This document shows positions 1 through 7,723 of a stretch of DNA of 64,000 bases, piece by piece. The position numbers and the translations under genes were made by a program. Origin of the DNA: Streptomyces sp. NBC_00510 (GTDB lineage Bacteria > Actinomycetota > Actinomycetes > Streptomycetales > Streptomycetaceae); the NCBI GenBank assembly GCA_036013505.1, contig CP107851.1, forward strand, positions 8,480,001 to 8,544,000, read 5' to 3'. How positions within the stretch are numbered: position 1 is the stretch's first letter; the number at the start of each line of letters is the position of its first letter. Under the pieces are notes generated by a model, which did not search any database, was not told the origin of the DNA, and worked only from the letters and a program-made list of their open reading frames with translations.

Positions 1-342
1 ATCAACGAGGCCTTGGCCCTGCTCATGGCGAAGCTGACGCCGGACGCACTGGCCGCCTACGTGCTGCGCAAGGGCTTCGACTACACCTATGCCGAGCTTG
101 CGGGCGTGCTTCGGACCAACGCCCCGAACGCACGACAACTGGTCCACCGCGCGCAGGCCCGCCTGCGGAGTGACCGCGAGCGGCCAGTCCCCTCCGACTC
201 ACACCGTCGCCTCGTCGCTGCCTTCCAGACCGCGGCTGTCACCGGCGACCTCGAAGATCTGACACAGCTGCTCGCCCCCGACGGCCATGTGCACCGCTTG
301 CCGTCGCCTCGGTCGCCTCGTCTGGGCCACCGGCCGGGCTGA
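1..342 (+). pseudogene. Truncated ECF41 (SigJ-type) sigma factor, left end outside window
   Basis: The frame is open from base 1 and enters the window inside sigma region 4. It reads about 95 residues that align closely with the intact sigma factor at 53012-53917: shared AAYVLR, FDY-Y, a central N-RQLV, then HRRL and TGDL. The family normally continues for about 100 more residues as a SnoaL-like C-terminal domain. Here, after LLAPDG, the frame changes to a proline/arginine-rich tail of about 17 residues and stops. I read this as a frameshifted or truncated gene, although the 5' part cannot be seen. Family assignment is solid; the claim that it is broken rests on the missing C-terminal domain. 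Confidence 0.6.
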
Positions 343-547
343 CGCACTGCGTGAGAGTAGGTGGCAAGGCGGGCAGGGAGACTCTCTCGGCGAGCCTGGG
401 GGGTTCGGAAACGCGCATGACGTCGAGGACCGAGCCGACGCCGCGCGACAGGAACTCAGCGGCATCGAAGGGGCGCTCAACTCGCGAGGCGGGTGTCTCG
501 CTGCCTGCGGCCTTGCAGAGGCTCTCTGCGGACAGGCAGAGGGTGGG
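343..547. other. Short gap between sigma stub and LacI gene
   Basis: No supportable gene. On the minus strand about 130 bases read without stop like a piece of protein (containing VERPFDAAEFLSRG), but there is no start and no family I recognise. It may be debris linked to the broken sigma gene. Confidence 0.3.
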
Positions 548-1585
548 TCAGCTGGGCGGGGGAGCGGTGGTGTGACGGGCGACGAGGGTGGGGGAGAAGG
601 TGATCTGGGCGGTGGGGCGGGTCCGGTCGCTGATGCGGGCGACGAGCAGTTGGGCGGCGTTCGTGCCGATGTGGCGTCCGGCCTGGTCGACGCTGGTCAG
701 CGAGATGGGGCCGAGGGCGGCGAAGGTGGTGTTGTCGTATCCGGCGATGGAGATGTCCTCGGGGACTTTGAGGCCGGCTTCGGAGACGGCTTGGAGCACG
801 CCCATGGCAACGATGTCCGCGCCGGCGAAGATGGCGGTGGGTCGCGGGGTGCGGGCGAGCAGTTGCTGCGCGCCGAGGTAGCCGCCCTGCTGGGTGTAGG
901 TGGTGGAGACGATGTCGATCTCGCTGTCGAGGCCGCGGGCCCGCATGGCACGCCGATAGCCTTCGGCGCGGATGGCGTTGGGCATCTCCGCGATGCGGCG
1001 GGGGTCGGTCTCGTCGTGCTCGATGTGCGCGATGCGGCGGTGCCCGAAGTCGGCGAGGTGGTCGACGATGAAGGCGGCTCCGGCCAGGTCGTCGTCGGAG
1101 ACGGTGTCGTAGGCGGCGGACTGGCCGTGCCGGCCGACGACCACGGTCGGGACCATGCCGGCGACGCGCTCGAGGTGGGATCGCGATGAGACGGGCGCGA
1201 CAAGGATCATGCCGTCCATACCGCGGTCGATCATGGCCTCGGTGACCTTCGCTTCCGCCTCCTCGCCGTTGCGGCCCGGGGCCATGAGGACCTGGTAGTC
1301 GGTGTCCCACAGGGCGTCGGTGATCCCGTCGAGGATCTCGGGGAAGAAGGGGTTGCGGATGTCGGGCAGCATCACGCCGACCGTGTAGGTCTGTCCGCGC
1401 ATGCCCCGGGCCGCGGCGTAGGGGCGGTACCCCAGGTCGTCTATGGCCTGGCGGACCTTCGCACGCATCTGGGGGCTGGTTCCGTAGGCGTTGCGCAGCA
1501 CCTTGGACACCGCGGTCGTGGACACCTGGGCGTGCCGCGCGACGTCGACGATCGTGACGCGCTTGGGCTGCGCGGGCGGTTCCAT
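548..1585 (-). CDS. LacI-family transcriptional repressor of the rhamnoside operon
   Basis: 345 residues, normal LacI/GalR length. The N-terminus carries the DNA-binding helix-turn-helix (TIVDVARHAQVSTTAVSKVL) and hinge. A periplasmic-binding-like sugar domain follows, with the usual segments VGVMLPDIRNPFF and SIAGYDNT. The ATG at 1585 is chosen because GGAGGGAG lies just upstream; an ATG seven codons earlier lacks a ribosome site. It is divergent from the permease/GH78 operon, and two identical-core palindromes of LacI type lie in the gap, one next to each gene. It therefore probably represses both itself and the operon, released by a rhamnose-containing ligand. The ligand is inferred from the neighbouring GH78 enzyme. 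Confidence 0.9.
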   Translation of the reverse strand: MEPPAQPKRVTIVDVARHAQVSTTAVSKVLRNAYGTSPQMRAKVRQAIDDLGYRPYAAARGMRGQTYTVGVMLPDIRNPFFPEILDGITDALWDTDYQVLMAPGRNGEEAEAKVTEAMIDRGMDGMILVAPVSSRSHLERVAGMVPTVVVGRHGQSAAYDTVSDDDLAGAAFIVDHLADFGHRRIAHIEHDETDPRRIAEMPNAIRAEGYRRAMRARGLDSEIDIVSTTYTQQGGYLGAQQLLARTPRPTAIFAGADIVAMGVLQAVSEAGLKVPEDISIAGYDNTTFAALGPISLTSVDQAGRHIGTNAAQLLVARISDRTRPTAQITFSPTLVARHTTAPPPS

Positions 1586-1607
1586 TTGGCTCCCTCCAGG
1601 ACACATG

Positions 1608-1623
1608 TGGGAAACGTTGCCCA
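1608..1623. promoter_or_regulatory. LacI operator 1 (repressor side)
   Basis: TGGGAAACGTTGCCCA, a near-perfect palindrome centred on AACGTT, the typical LacI/GalR operator form with a central CG. It starts 23 bases upstream of the lacI start codon, so occupancy would block that gene. Its twin is at 1796-1811. Confidence 0.7.
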
Positions 1624-1795
1624 GTGTACGGACAGCGCACTCGAGCGCCTTCCCACCGCCGAACCGTACCGCCCGGCAGTGCCTTTGCGCAGTTCGTAGC
1701 CGAAGAGTGTGAGCCTGGGCTTCGGCAACTGCGGTGCATCGTGTCCGACATCTTGACGTTACGTCGCCCCCCTCCCTAGGGTCTGTCGCACGTTT

Positions 1796-1811
1796 TGGGA
1801 AACGTTACCCA
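1796..1811. promoter_or_regulatory. LacI operator 2 (operon side)
   Basis: TGGGAAACGTTACCCA, identical to the site at 1608-1623 except for one central base, 188 bases away. It ends 36 bases before the first permease start. A weaker related palindrome, TTGAAACGTTTAA, lies at 1817-1829, immediately before the ribosome site, and may be a third half-strength site. Confidence 0.7.
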
Positions 1812-1846
1812 TCGGATTGAAACGTTTAAGAAAGGGGGCGCCGCCA

Positions 1847-2794
1847 GTGCCTGCAACCTCGCGCGATCAGCTGTCGCCACCGGCCGCTGTCGTCCCCGGA
1901 CGCCCCGGCCGCCTGCCCGGCCGGCGCCGCGCCACCTCCCCGTGGTGGTTCGCCGTCCCGGCCATGCTGCTGTTCGCCTTCGTCGTCCTGGTGCCCAGCG
2001 CCCGGGGCGTGTACTACGCCTTCACCGACTGGGACGGCCTCGACCCGAACTTCTCCTTCGTCGGCTTCGACAACTTCACCGGTCTGCTGGACGACCCGGA
2101 CGCGGTGCAAGCCATCTGGCACACCCTGCTGATCGCGGTGTCGATCACCCTCATCCAGAACGCGTTCGGGCTCCTGCTGGCACTCGGGGTCAACAGCCTC
2201 ATCAAGACCCGCAACGTGCTTCGGGTCCTGCTCTTCGCGCCCGCGGTGATCACCCCGATCGTGACCGCCTACCTGTGGCGCAACCTGCTCGGCCCGACCG
2301 GCGCCGTCAACAGCCTCCTCGGTGCGGTCGGCCTGGGTTCCCTGCGGCAGGACTGGCTCGGTGACCCGCAACTGGCCCTGTGGTCGATCGTGGGGGTCAT
2401 CGTGTGGCAGTTCGGCGGCTATTCCATGGTCATCTTCCTGGCCGGGCTGCAGTCGGTGCCGAAGGAGATCCACGAGGCGGCCGACATCGACGGCGCCGGC
2501 CCGATCCGCCGGTTCTGGTCGATCACCCGTCCACTGCTGGCCCCGGCCTTCACCATCAATCTGATGCTGTCGATCATCGGCGGGATCAAGCTCTTCGACC
2601 AGGTCTACGCCCTGACCGGCGGGGGCCCAGGCCACGCCACCGACACGCTGTCCACCCTGATCTACAAAGACGCCTTCACCCTCGGCGAGTTCGGATACAG
2701 CATCGCTCTCGCGGTCGTCCTCACGATCATCGTTGCCGTGGCGTCGACCGGGCAGTACCTCGTGCTGGCCCGCGGAGAGAGGGCCGCCTCGTGA
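1847..2794 (+). CDS. Sugar ABC transporter permease (CUT1, MalF-like)
   Basis: 315 residues with about six hydrophobic segments. The EAA loop that docks the ATPase is present (EAADIDGAGPIRRFWSITRP). A proline/arginine-rich cytoplasmic leader of about 40 residues precedes the first membrane helix. I take GTG 1847, preceded by AAAGGGGG. The in-frame TTG at 1817 overlaps an operator-like palindrome and lacks a ribosome site. The stop overlaps the next gene's GTG, so the two permeases are translationally coupled and should form the heterodimeric channel for rhamnose-containing oligosaccharides. No ATPase is encoded nearby, as is usual for Streptomyces CUT1 systems that share MsiK. Confidence 0.9.
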   Translation: MPATSRDQLSPPAAVVPGRPGRLPGRRRATSPWWFAVPAMLLFAFVVLVPSARGVYYAFTDWDGLDPNFSFVGFDNFTGLLDDPDAVQAIWHTLLIAVSITLIQNAFGLLLALGVNSLIKTRNVLRVLLFAPAVITPIVTAYLWRNLLGPTGAVNSLLGAVGLGSLRQDWLGDPQLALWSIVGVIVWQFGGYSMVIFLAGLQSVPKEIHEAADIDGAGPIRRFWSITRPLLAPAFTINLMLSIIGGIKLFDQVYALTGGGPGHATDTLSTLIYKDAFTLGEFGYSIALAVVLTIIVAVASTGQYLVLARGERAAS

Positions 2795-3612
2795 ACCGCT
2801 ACCGCAAGCGCACCTTCGCGCTCGAGCTGGCCGTGATCGCCGTCGCCCTGGTGGTCGCCTTCCCGGTCTACGTCCTGGTCAACCTGGCCGTGCGGCCGAC
2901 ATCGGACACCTCCTCGCCGATCCGGCCGACGACCTCGCCCACCTTCGACAACTTCACCCAGGCCTGGCAGCAAGGCGGACTGGGCGGCGCGCTGTTCAAC
3001 AGCATGCTGGTCACCGCCGGCAGCGTGGTCGTCATCCTCGCCGTGTCATCGTTCGCCGCATACCCGCTGGCCCGGTCGACCGCACGCTGGTCACGCGGAC
3101 TGTTCCTGCTGGTCATGCTCGGACTGATCCTGCCCTTCCAGCTCGCCGCGCTGCCGCTTTATCAGACGATGCGCGACCTCGGCCTGCTGGGCACCCCCTG
3201 GGCACTGATCCTGTTCTACTCCGGCCTGCAGGTCCCCTTCACCACCTTCCTCTACACCGGATTCCTGCGCGCCCTGCCCCGCGACTTCGAGGACGCCGCC
3301 CTCATCGACGGCTGCACACCGGCACAGGGGTTCCGCCACGTGGTGCTGCCCATGCTCAAGCCGATCACCGTGACCGCGCTCGTCCTCAACGCCGTCGCGG
3401 TGTGGAACGACTTCTTCACCCCGCTGCTGTACCTCAGCGGCAGCACCCAGCAAACCCTGCCCGTGGCGATCGCCGGCTTCTTCGGCCAGTACGTCACCGA
3501 CTGGAACCTCGTCTTCGCCGCCCTGGCGATCAGCATCGTGCCCATCCTGGCCGTCTACTTCGCGCTGCAACGCAGCATCATCAGTGGCTTCGCGGGAGGG
3601 CTGAAGGGATGA
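2791..3612 (+). CDS. Sugar ABC transporter permease (CUT1, MalG-like)
   Basis: 273 residues, the usual length for the second CUT1 permease. It has six likely membrane helices and an EAA loop in the form EDAALIDGCTPAQGFRHVVLP. The start GTG shares bases with the stop of the preceding permease (GTGA overlap). Its own stop overlaps the ATG of the rhamnosidase gene, so three genes are coupled in a row. Substrate is inferred only from that enzyme. Confidence 0.9.
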   Translation: MNRYRKRTFALELAVIAVALVVAFPVYVLVNLAVRPTSDTSSPIRPTTSPTFDNFTQAWQQGGLGGALFNSMLVTAGSVVVILAVSSFAAYPLARSTARWSRGLFLLVMLGLILPFQLAALPLYQTMRDLGLLGTPWALILFYSGLQVPFTTFLYTGFLRALPRDFEDAALIDGCTPAQGFRHVVLPMLKPITVTALVLNAVAVWNDFFTPLLYLSGSTQQTLPVAIAGFFGQYVTDWNLVFAALAISIVPILAVYFALQRSIISGFAGGLKG

Positions 3613-6347
3613 CCGACGCAGTGAACCCGCCGCTCCTGACCCCCTACGCACTGCAGACAGAGCAGCGCACCGAACCCCTCGGGACGGGGGAGCGACACCC
3701 GAGGCTGTCCTGGAAGCTCCACAGCCGCCGCCGCGCGGCCGCCCAGAGCGCCTATCGCATCACCGTCGCCGGACGCCCCGCGGACCTGGACAACCCAGCC
3801 CGCCTGCTCTGGGACAGCGGCCGTCGCGCATCGTCCGACACCCTGCTCATCGGCTGGGACGGACCCGCCCTGACCTCGGCCTCGCGCTACCACTGGCGCG
3901 TCGAGGTCTGGGACGAGACCGGCGCCCGCGGGGACAGCGCGCAGTCCTGGTTCGAAACCGGCCTGCTGCACCCGGACGACTGGACGGCCGTGTGGGTGGG
4001 CCGGGACCTGGTCAACCTCCCCCACTTCGACCCGCCCGAGGACGACGACCCCGAAGACTCGGCCCTGCTGTCACCGCCCCTGCAGCTGCGCCGTGCCTTC
4101 CAGGCCCCGGGCCGGCCGGTGCGGGCGCGCCTGTACGCCACCGCGCGCGGCGTGTACGAGCCGCGTCTGAACGGTTCCCGCATCGGCGACGCCGAACTGT
4201 CCCCGGGCTGGACCGAGTACCACCGCCGGCTGCAGTACCAGACCTACGACGTGACCGACCTGGTCACCGAGGGCCCCAACGTCCTGGCCGCCGTCGTCGC
4301 CGACGGCTGGTGGAGCGGATACATCGGCTTCGACCCGCGCCGCGCCGCACAGCACTACGGCGACCGCCCCGCCTTCCTGGCCGAGCTGGTGCTGGACTTC
4401 GCCGACGGTTCCCGCCAAGTGGTCGCCACCGGCCCCGAATGGACCGAACAGCCCGGCGCGATCCGCTCCGCCGACCTGCTCATGGGCCAGACCGTCGACA
4501 CCCGCCGCCACACACCCGGCTGGGACGCACCCGGCCCGGACCCCGCCGGATTCCGCCCGGCCGCCGTCCTCGACACCGACCCCGGACCGCTGGTCGCCGA
4601 GCCCGATCACCCCATCCGCGTCACCCGGCACCTGCCGGCAGCCGTCCTCCACCACCGCGGCCCCGGCCGCTACATCGTGGACTTCGGGCAGAACCTGGTC
4701 GGCCGCGTCCAGCTGACCATCCGCGACGCCGAGCGAGGGCGGCGGATCGTCCTGCGCCACGCCGAAGTCCTCGACGACGGCGAGCTGTACCTCGACAACC
4801 TCCGCCGCGCCCAGGCCACCGATATCTACATCACCGGTGGCACCGGCACCGAGCTGTTCGAGCCGCAGTTCACCTTCCACGGCTTCCGATACGCCGAGAT
4901 CGACCACTACCCCGGCGAGCTCGCCGCTGCCGACGTGACGGCCCGCGTACTGCACAACGACACACCCTGGACCGGCACCTTCGAGTGCTCCGACCCCACG
5001 GTCAACCAGCTGCAGTCCAACATCGCCTGGGGACAGCGGGGCAACTTCCTCGCCGTCCCCACCGACTGCCCGCAACGAGACGAACGCCTCGGCTGGCTCG
5101 CCGACGCCCAGATCTTCGCCCCGACCGCGAGCCGCAACGCCGACGTCTGCGCCTTCTTCGCCCGCTGGATGCGCGACGTGCTCGACGGACAGGACGACGA
5201 CGGCGCCTTCCGGGACGTCGCCCCCGTCATGACGCTCGACCGTGAGGCGGCACCGGCATGGGGCGACGCCGGAGTGATCATCCCCTGGCACCTGTGGCGC
5301 ACCTACGGCGACCTGCGCGCCCTGGAAGGCTCCTTCGACGCGATGGCCGCGTGGGTGGAACACATCCACCGCCACAACCCCGACCTCCGGTGGCGCCACC
5401 GGACCGGGAACTCCTACGGCGACTGGCTGCAGATCGGCGTCACCACCCCACGCGATGTGCTGTCGACCGCCTATTTCGCCCACAGCACCCGGATCGTGGC
5501 CGACGCCGCCCAGGTCCTGGGCCGCGCGCAGCAAGCGGCGCACTACCGAAAGCTCCACGCCGCCATCCGCACGGCCTTCGTCGAGTCCTACGTCCACGCC
5601 GACGGCAGCATCGAAGGAGGCACCCAGACCGGATACCTGCTGGCCCTGGCATTCGATCTTCTGCCCGAACCCCTCGTCGAAGCCGCCGTCGGCCAGCTGT
5701 CCGCCGACATCGAAAAGCGGAACACCACCCTGACCACCGGCTTCGTCGGCACCGCCCTGCTCTGCCCGGTCCTGGCCGACCACGGCCGGGCCGACCTCGC
5801 CTACGCCCTGCTGCACCAGGACGAATACCCCTCCTGGGGACACTCGATCCGCCACGGCGCCACCACCATCTGGGAACGCTGGGACGGGTGGACCGACCAC
5901 GGCGGCTTCCAGTCCGCCGCGATGAACTCCTTCAACCACTACAGCCTGGGCAGCGTCGGCGACTGGCTCTTCGGCCGCGTCGCCGGCATCGACCAGACAC
6001 CCTCCTCGGTCGCCTACAGCGAACTGCTCCTGCGCCCTCAGCCCGGAGGGCGGCTCACCTGGGCCCGCGCCGAACAGGACACCGCACGCGGACACGTCAC
6101 CTGCGGATGGGGCCTGGCCGACGGTCTGCTCACGGTGACCTGCACCGTGCCTCCCGGCGCGACCGCGACGCTGCTCATGCCCACGCCCGACCCCGGCAGC
6201 GTCCGGGAAGGCGGAGCGCCCGCGGCCGGCCGGCCCGGCGTACTCGCCGTCGAACCCCACCCGGCCGGAGCCGCCGTTCGGCTGGCTTCCGGCCACTACG
6301 TCATCAGCGCCGTTGCGCCGGAGCTGACTTCACCGGTCCCTTCGTGA
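3609..6347 (+). CDS. Cytoplasmic alpha-L-rhamnosidase, GH78
   Basis: 912 residues without a signal peptide. It should hydrolyse terminal alpha-L-rhamnose from oligosaccharides after import. Order seen: N-terminal fibronectin-like region, beta-sandwich accessory domains (residues about 130-460), an (alpha/alpha)6 barrel and a C-terminal beta domain. The barrel opens with the GH78 acidic motif TDCPQRDERLGWLADAQ near residue 486, which carries family-conserved acidic residues. GATTIWERWDGW near residue 751 supplies the second conserved Glu region. ATG 3609 overlaps the permease stop. Placing the enzyme between permeases and binding protein ties import to intracellular trimming. Confidence 0.93.
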   Translation: MTDAVNPPLLTPYALQTEQRTEPLGTGERHPRLSWKLHSRRRAAAQSAYRITVAGRPADLDNPARLLWDSGRRASSDTLLIGWDGPALTSASRYHWRVEVWDETGARGDSAQSWFETGLLHPDDWTAVWVGRDLVNLPHFDPPEDDDPEDSALLSPPLQLRRAFQAPGRPVRARLYATARGVYEPRLNGSRIGDAELSPGWTEYHRRLQYQTYDVTDLVTEGPNVLAAVVADGWWSGYIGFDPRRAAQHYGDRPAFLAELVLDFADGSRQVVATGPEWTEQPGAIRSADLLMGQTVDTRRHTPGWDAPGPDPAGFRPAAVLDTDPGPLVAEPDHPIRVTRHLPAAVLHHRGPGRYIVDFGQNLVGRVQLTIRDAERGRRIVLRHAEVLDDGELYLDNLRRAQATDIYITGGTGTELFEPQFTFHGFRYAEIDHYPGELAAADVTARVLHNDTPWTGTFECSDPTVNQLQSNIAWGQRGNFLAVPTDCPQRDERLGWLADAQIFAPTASRNADVCAFFARWMRDVLDGQDDDGAFRDVAPVMTLDREAAPAWGDAGVIIPWHLWRTYGDLRALEGSFDAMAAWVEHIHRHNPDLRWRHRTGNSYGDWLQIGVTTPRDVLSTAYFAHSTRIVADAAQVLGRAQQAAHYRKLHAAIRTAFVESYVHADGSIEGGTQTGYLLALAFDLLPEPLVEAAVGQLSADIEKRNTTLTTGFVGTALLCPVLADHGRADLAYALLHQDEYPSWGHSIRHGATTIWERWDGWTDHGGFQSAAMNSFNHYSLGSVGDWLFGRVAGIDQTPSSVAYSELLLRPQPGGRLTWARAEQDTARGHVTCGWGLADGLLTVTCTVPPGATATLLMPTPDPGSVREGGAPAAGRPGVLAVEPHPAGAAVRLASGHYVISAVAPELTSPVPS

Positions 6348-6375
6348 TCGCCGCCCCTTCCCCGCGGGAGACACC

Positions 6376-7638
6376 ATGATCAGAACCAGACTGTCCGCCG
6401 TGACAGCGGCATTGACGGCTGCCGGCCTGCTGGCAGCCTGCAGCGGCGGCACCAACGCCGCCGGCGGGAACTCCTCCACCACCTTGACCATCGCCTCGCA
6501 GGACCAGGGATCAATCGAGCCCGTCGTCAAGGCCTTCGAGAAGGCCAACCCCGGCATCGACGTGCGCCTCACCATCAGCAGCGCCGACCAGTACCAGCAG
6601 CAGATCCGCACCAAGCTCGCCTCCGGCACCGGTCCGGACGTGATGTCGGTCTGGCCGGGCAACGGCAACCCCGCGGCCACCTACGTGCTGGCCAAGCCCG
6701 GTTACCTCCTCGATCTGTCGGACCGGCCCTGGGCTTCCAAGCTGCCCGACGCGGTCAAGACCGTCTCCCAGTACCAGGGGAAGACCTACAACGGGGTCTT
6801 CGGGCTCAACGGCATCGGCGCCGTCTACAACCAGGACGCCCTGGACAAGGCGGGCCTCACCCCGCCCGGCACCTGGACCGAACTCCTGGACTTCTGCAAG
6901 GACGCGAACGCCGAGGGAACCCCCGCCTTCGCCCTGGGCATCCAGGACAACTGGGTCACACAGATCGTCCTCTACGCCCTGGCCGCCACCACCGTCTACG
7001 GCCCCGACCCCGACTTCGACAAGAAGATGCAGGCGGGCCAGGCCACCTTCGCGGATTCGCCGTGGACCACCGCCATGGCCAAGTACCAGCAGATGGACAA
7101 GGCCGGCTGCTTCCAGAAGGACCCGCTGGGCACCAGCTACGAGGCCAGCCAGGAACTCGCCGCCACCGGCAAGACCCTCGGCATCATCCAGGGCAACTGG
7201 GTCATCGCCCTGCTCAAGGGCAAGAACCCCGGCGGAAAGTTCCATCTCAAGGCACTGCCGGCCACCGACACCCCCTCGGAGTTCTTCATGCCCGCCGCGG
7301 GGGGCACCGGCTACGGAGTCAACGCCAAGGCCAAGAACAGGAACCTCGCGCTGAAGTTCGTCGACTTCGTCATGTCGCCCGAGGGCATGAACCTCTTCGT
7401 CAAGACGCAAGGAGGCCTTCCGACCCGGTCGGACACCGGCTTCACCCCCGACCCGTCGCTCACCGAGCTGTCCACGTTCGTCAACGACGACCGCACCGTG
7501 CCCTTCATGGACCAGCTCTGGCCCAACCCCAAGGTGCAGCAGACCATGCTCAGCGGCCTGCAGGAGATCTTCAGCGCCCAGTCCACACCGGACAAGATTC
7601 TCCAGGCCATGGACGCCGACTACACGTCCGGCTCCTAA
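6376..7638 (+). CDS. Extracellular sugar-binding lipoprotein of the ABC transporter
   Basis: 420 residues with a lipoprotein signal: basic start, hydrophobic stretch and the lipobox LAAC with Cys22 as the lipidated residue. The mature part matches CUT1 solute-binding proteins, with an early Thr-Ile segment, KAFEKANPGIDV, a repeated GTGPDVM-type loop and a C-terminal region of alternating helices. It lies 28 bases after the GH78 gene and is last in the operon. It should capture the rhamnose-containing sugar at the membrane and hand it to the two permeases. The order permease-permease-enzyme-binding protein is less common than binding protein first. Confidence 0.9.
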   Translation: MIRTRLSAVTAALTAAGLLAACSGGTNAAGGNSSTTLTIASQDQGSIEPVVKAFEKANPGIDVRLTISSADQYQQQIRTKLASGTGPDVMSVWPGNGNPAATYVLAKPGYLLDLSDRPWASKLPDAVKTVSQYQGKTYNGVFGLNGIGAVYNQDALDKAGLTPPGTWTELLDFCKDANAEGTPAFALGIQDNWVTQIVLYALAATTVYGPDPDFDKKMQAGQATFADSPWTTAMAKYQQMDKAGCFQKDPLGTSYEASQELAATGKTLGIIQGNWVIALLKGKNPGGKFHLKALPATDTPSEFFMPAAGGTGYGVNAKAKNRNLALKFVDFVMSPEGMNLFVKTQGGLPTRSDTGFTPDPSLTELSTFVNDDRTVPFMDQLWPNPKVQQTMLSGLQEIFSAQSTPDKILQAMDADYTSGS

Positions 7639-7648
7639 CACTGACCCC

Positions 7649-7675
7649 GGCCGGGGCGACGGCTCCGCCCCGGCC
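7649..7675 (+). terminator. GC-rich hairpin after the transporter operon
   Basis: Perfect 10-bp stem (GGCCGGGGCG with CGCCCCGGCC) around a 7-base loop, 11 bases after the binding-protein stop. There is no T-run, as is common in Streptomyces, so it may stop transcription or stabilise the 3' end. Confidence 0.5.
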
Positions 7676-7723
7676 GTTCGGGCGCTCATTTCGCACACCT
7701 CTTCCAAGGGAGATCACACCCTC

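Noticed and set aside
351..480. Minus-strand open stretch that reads like protein
   Set aside because: No start, short, no family recognised. Kept only as a note in the gap entry.
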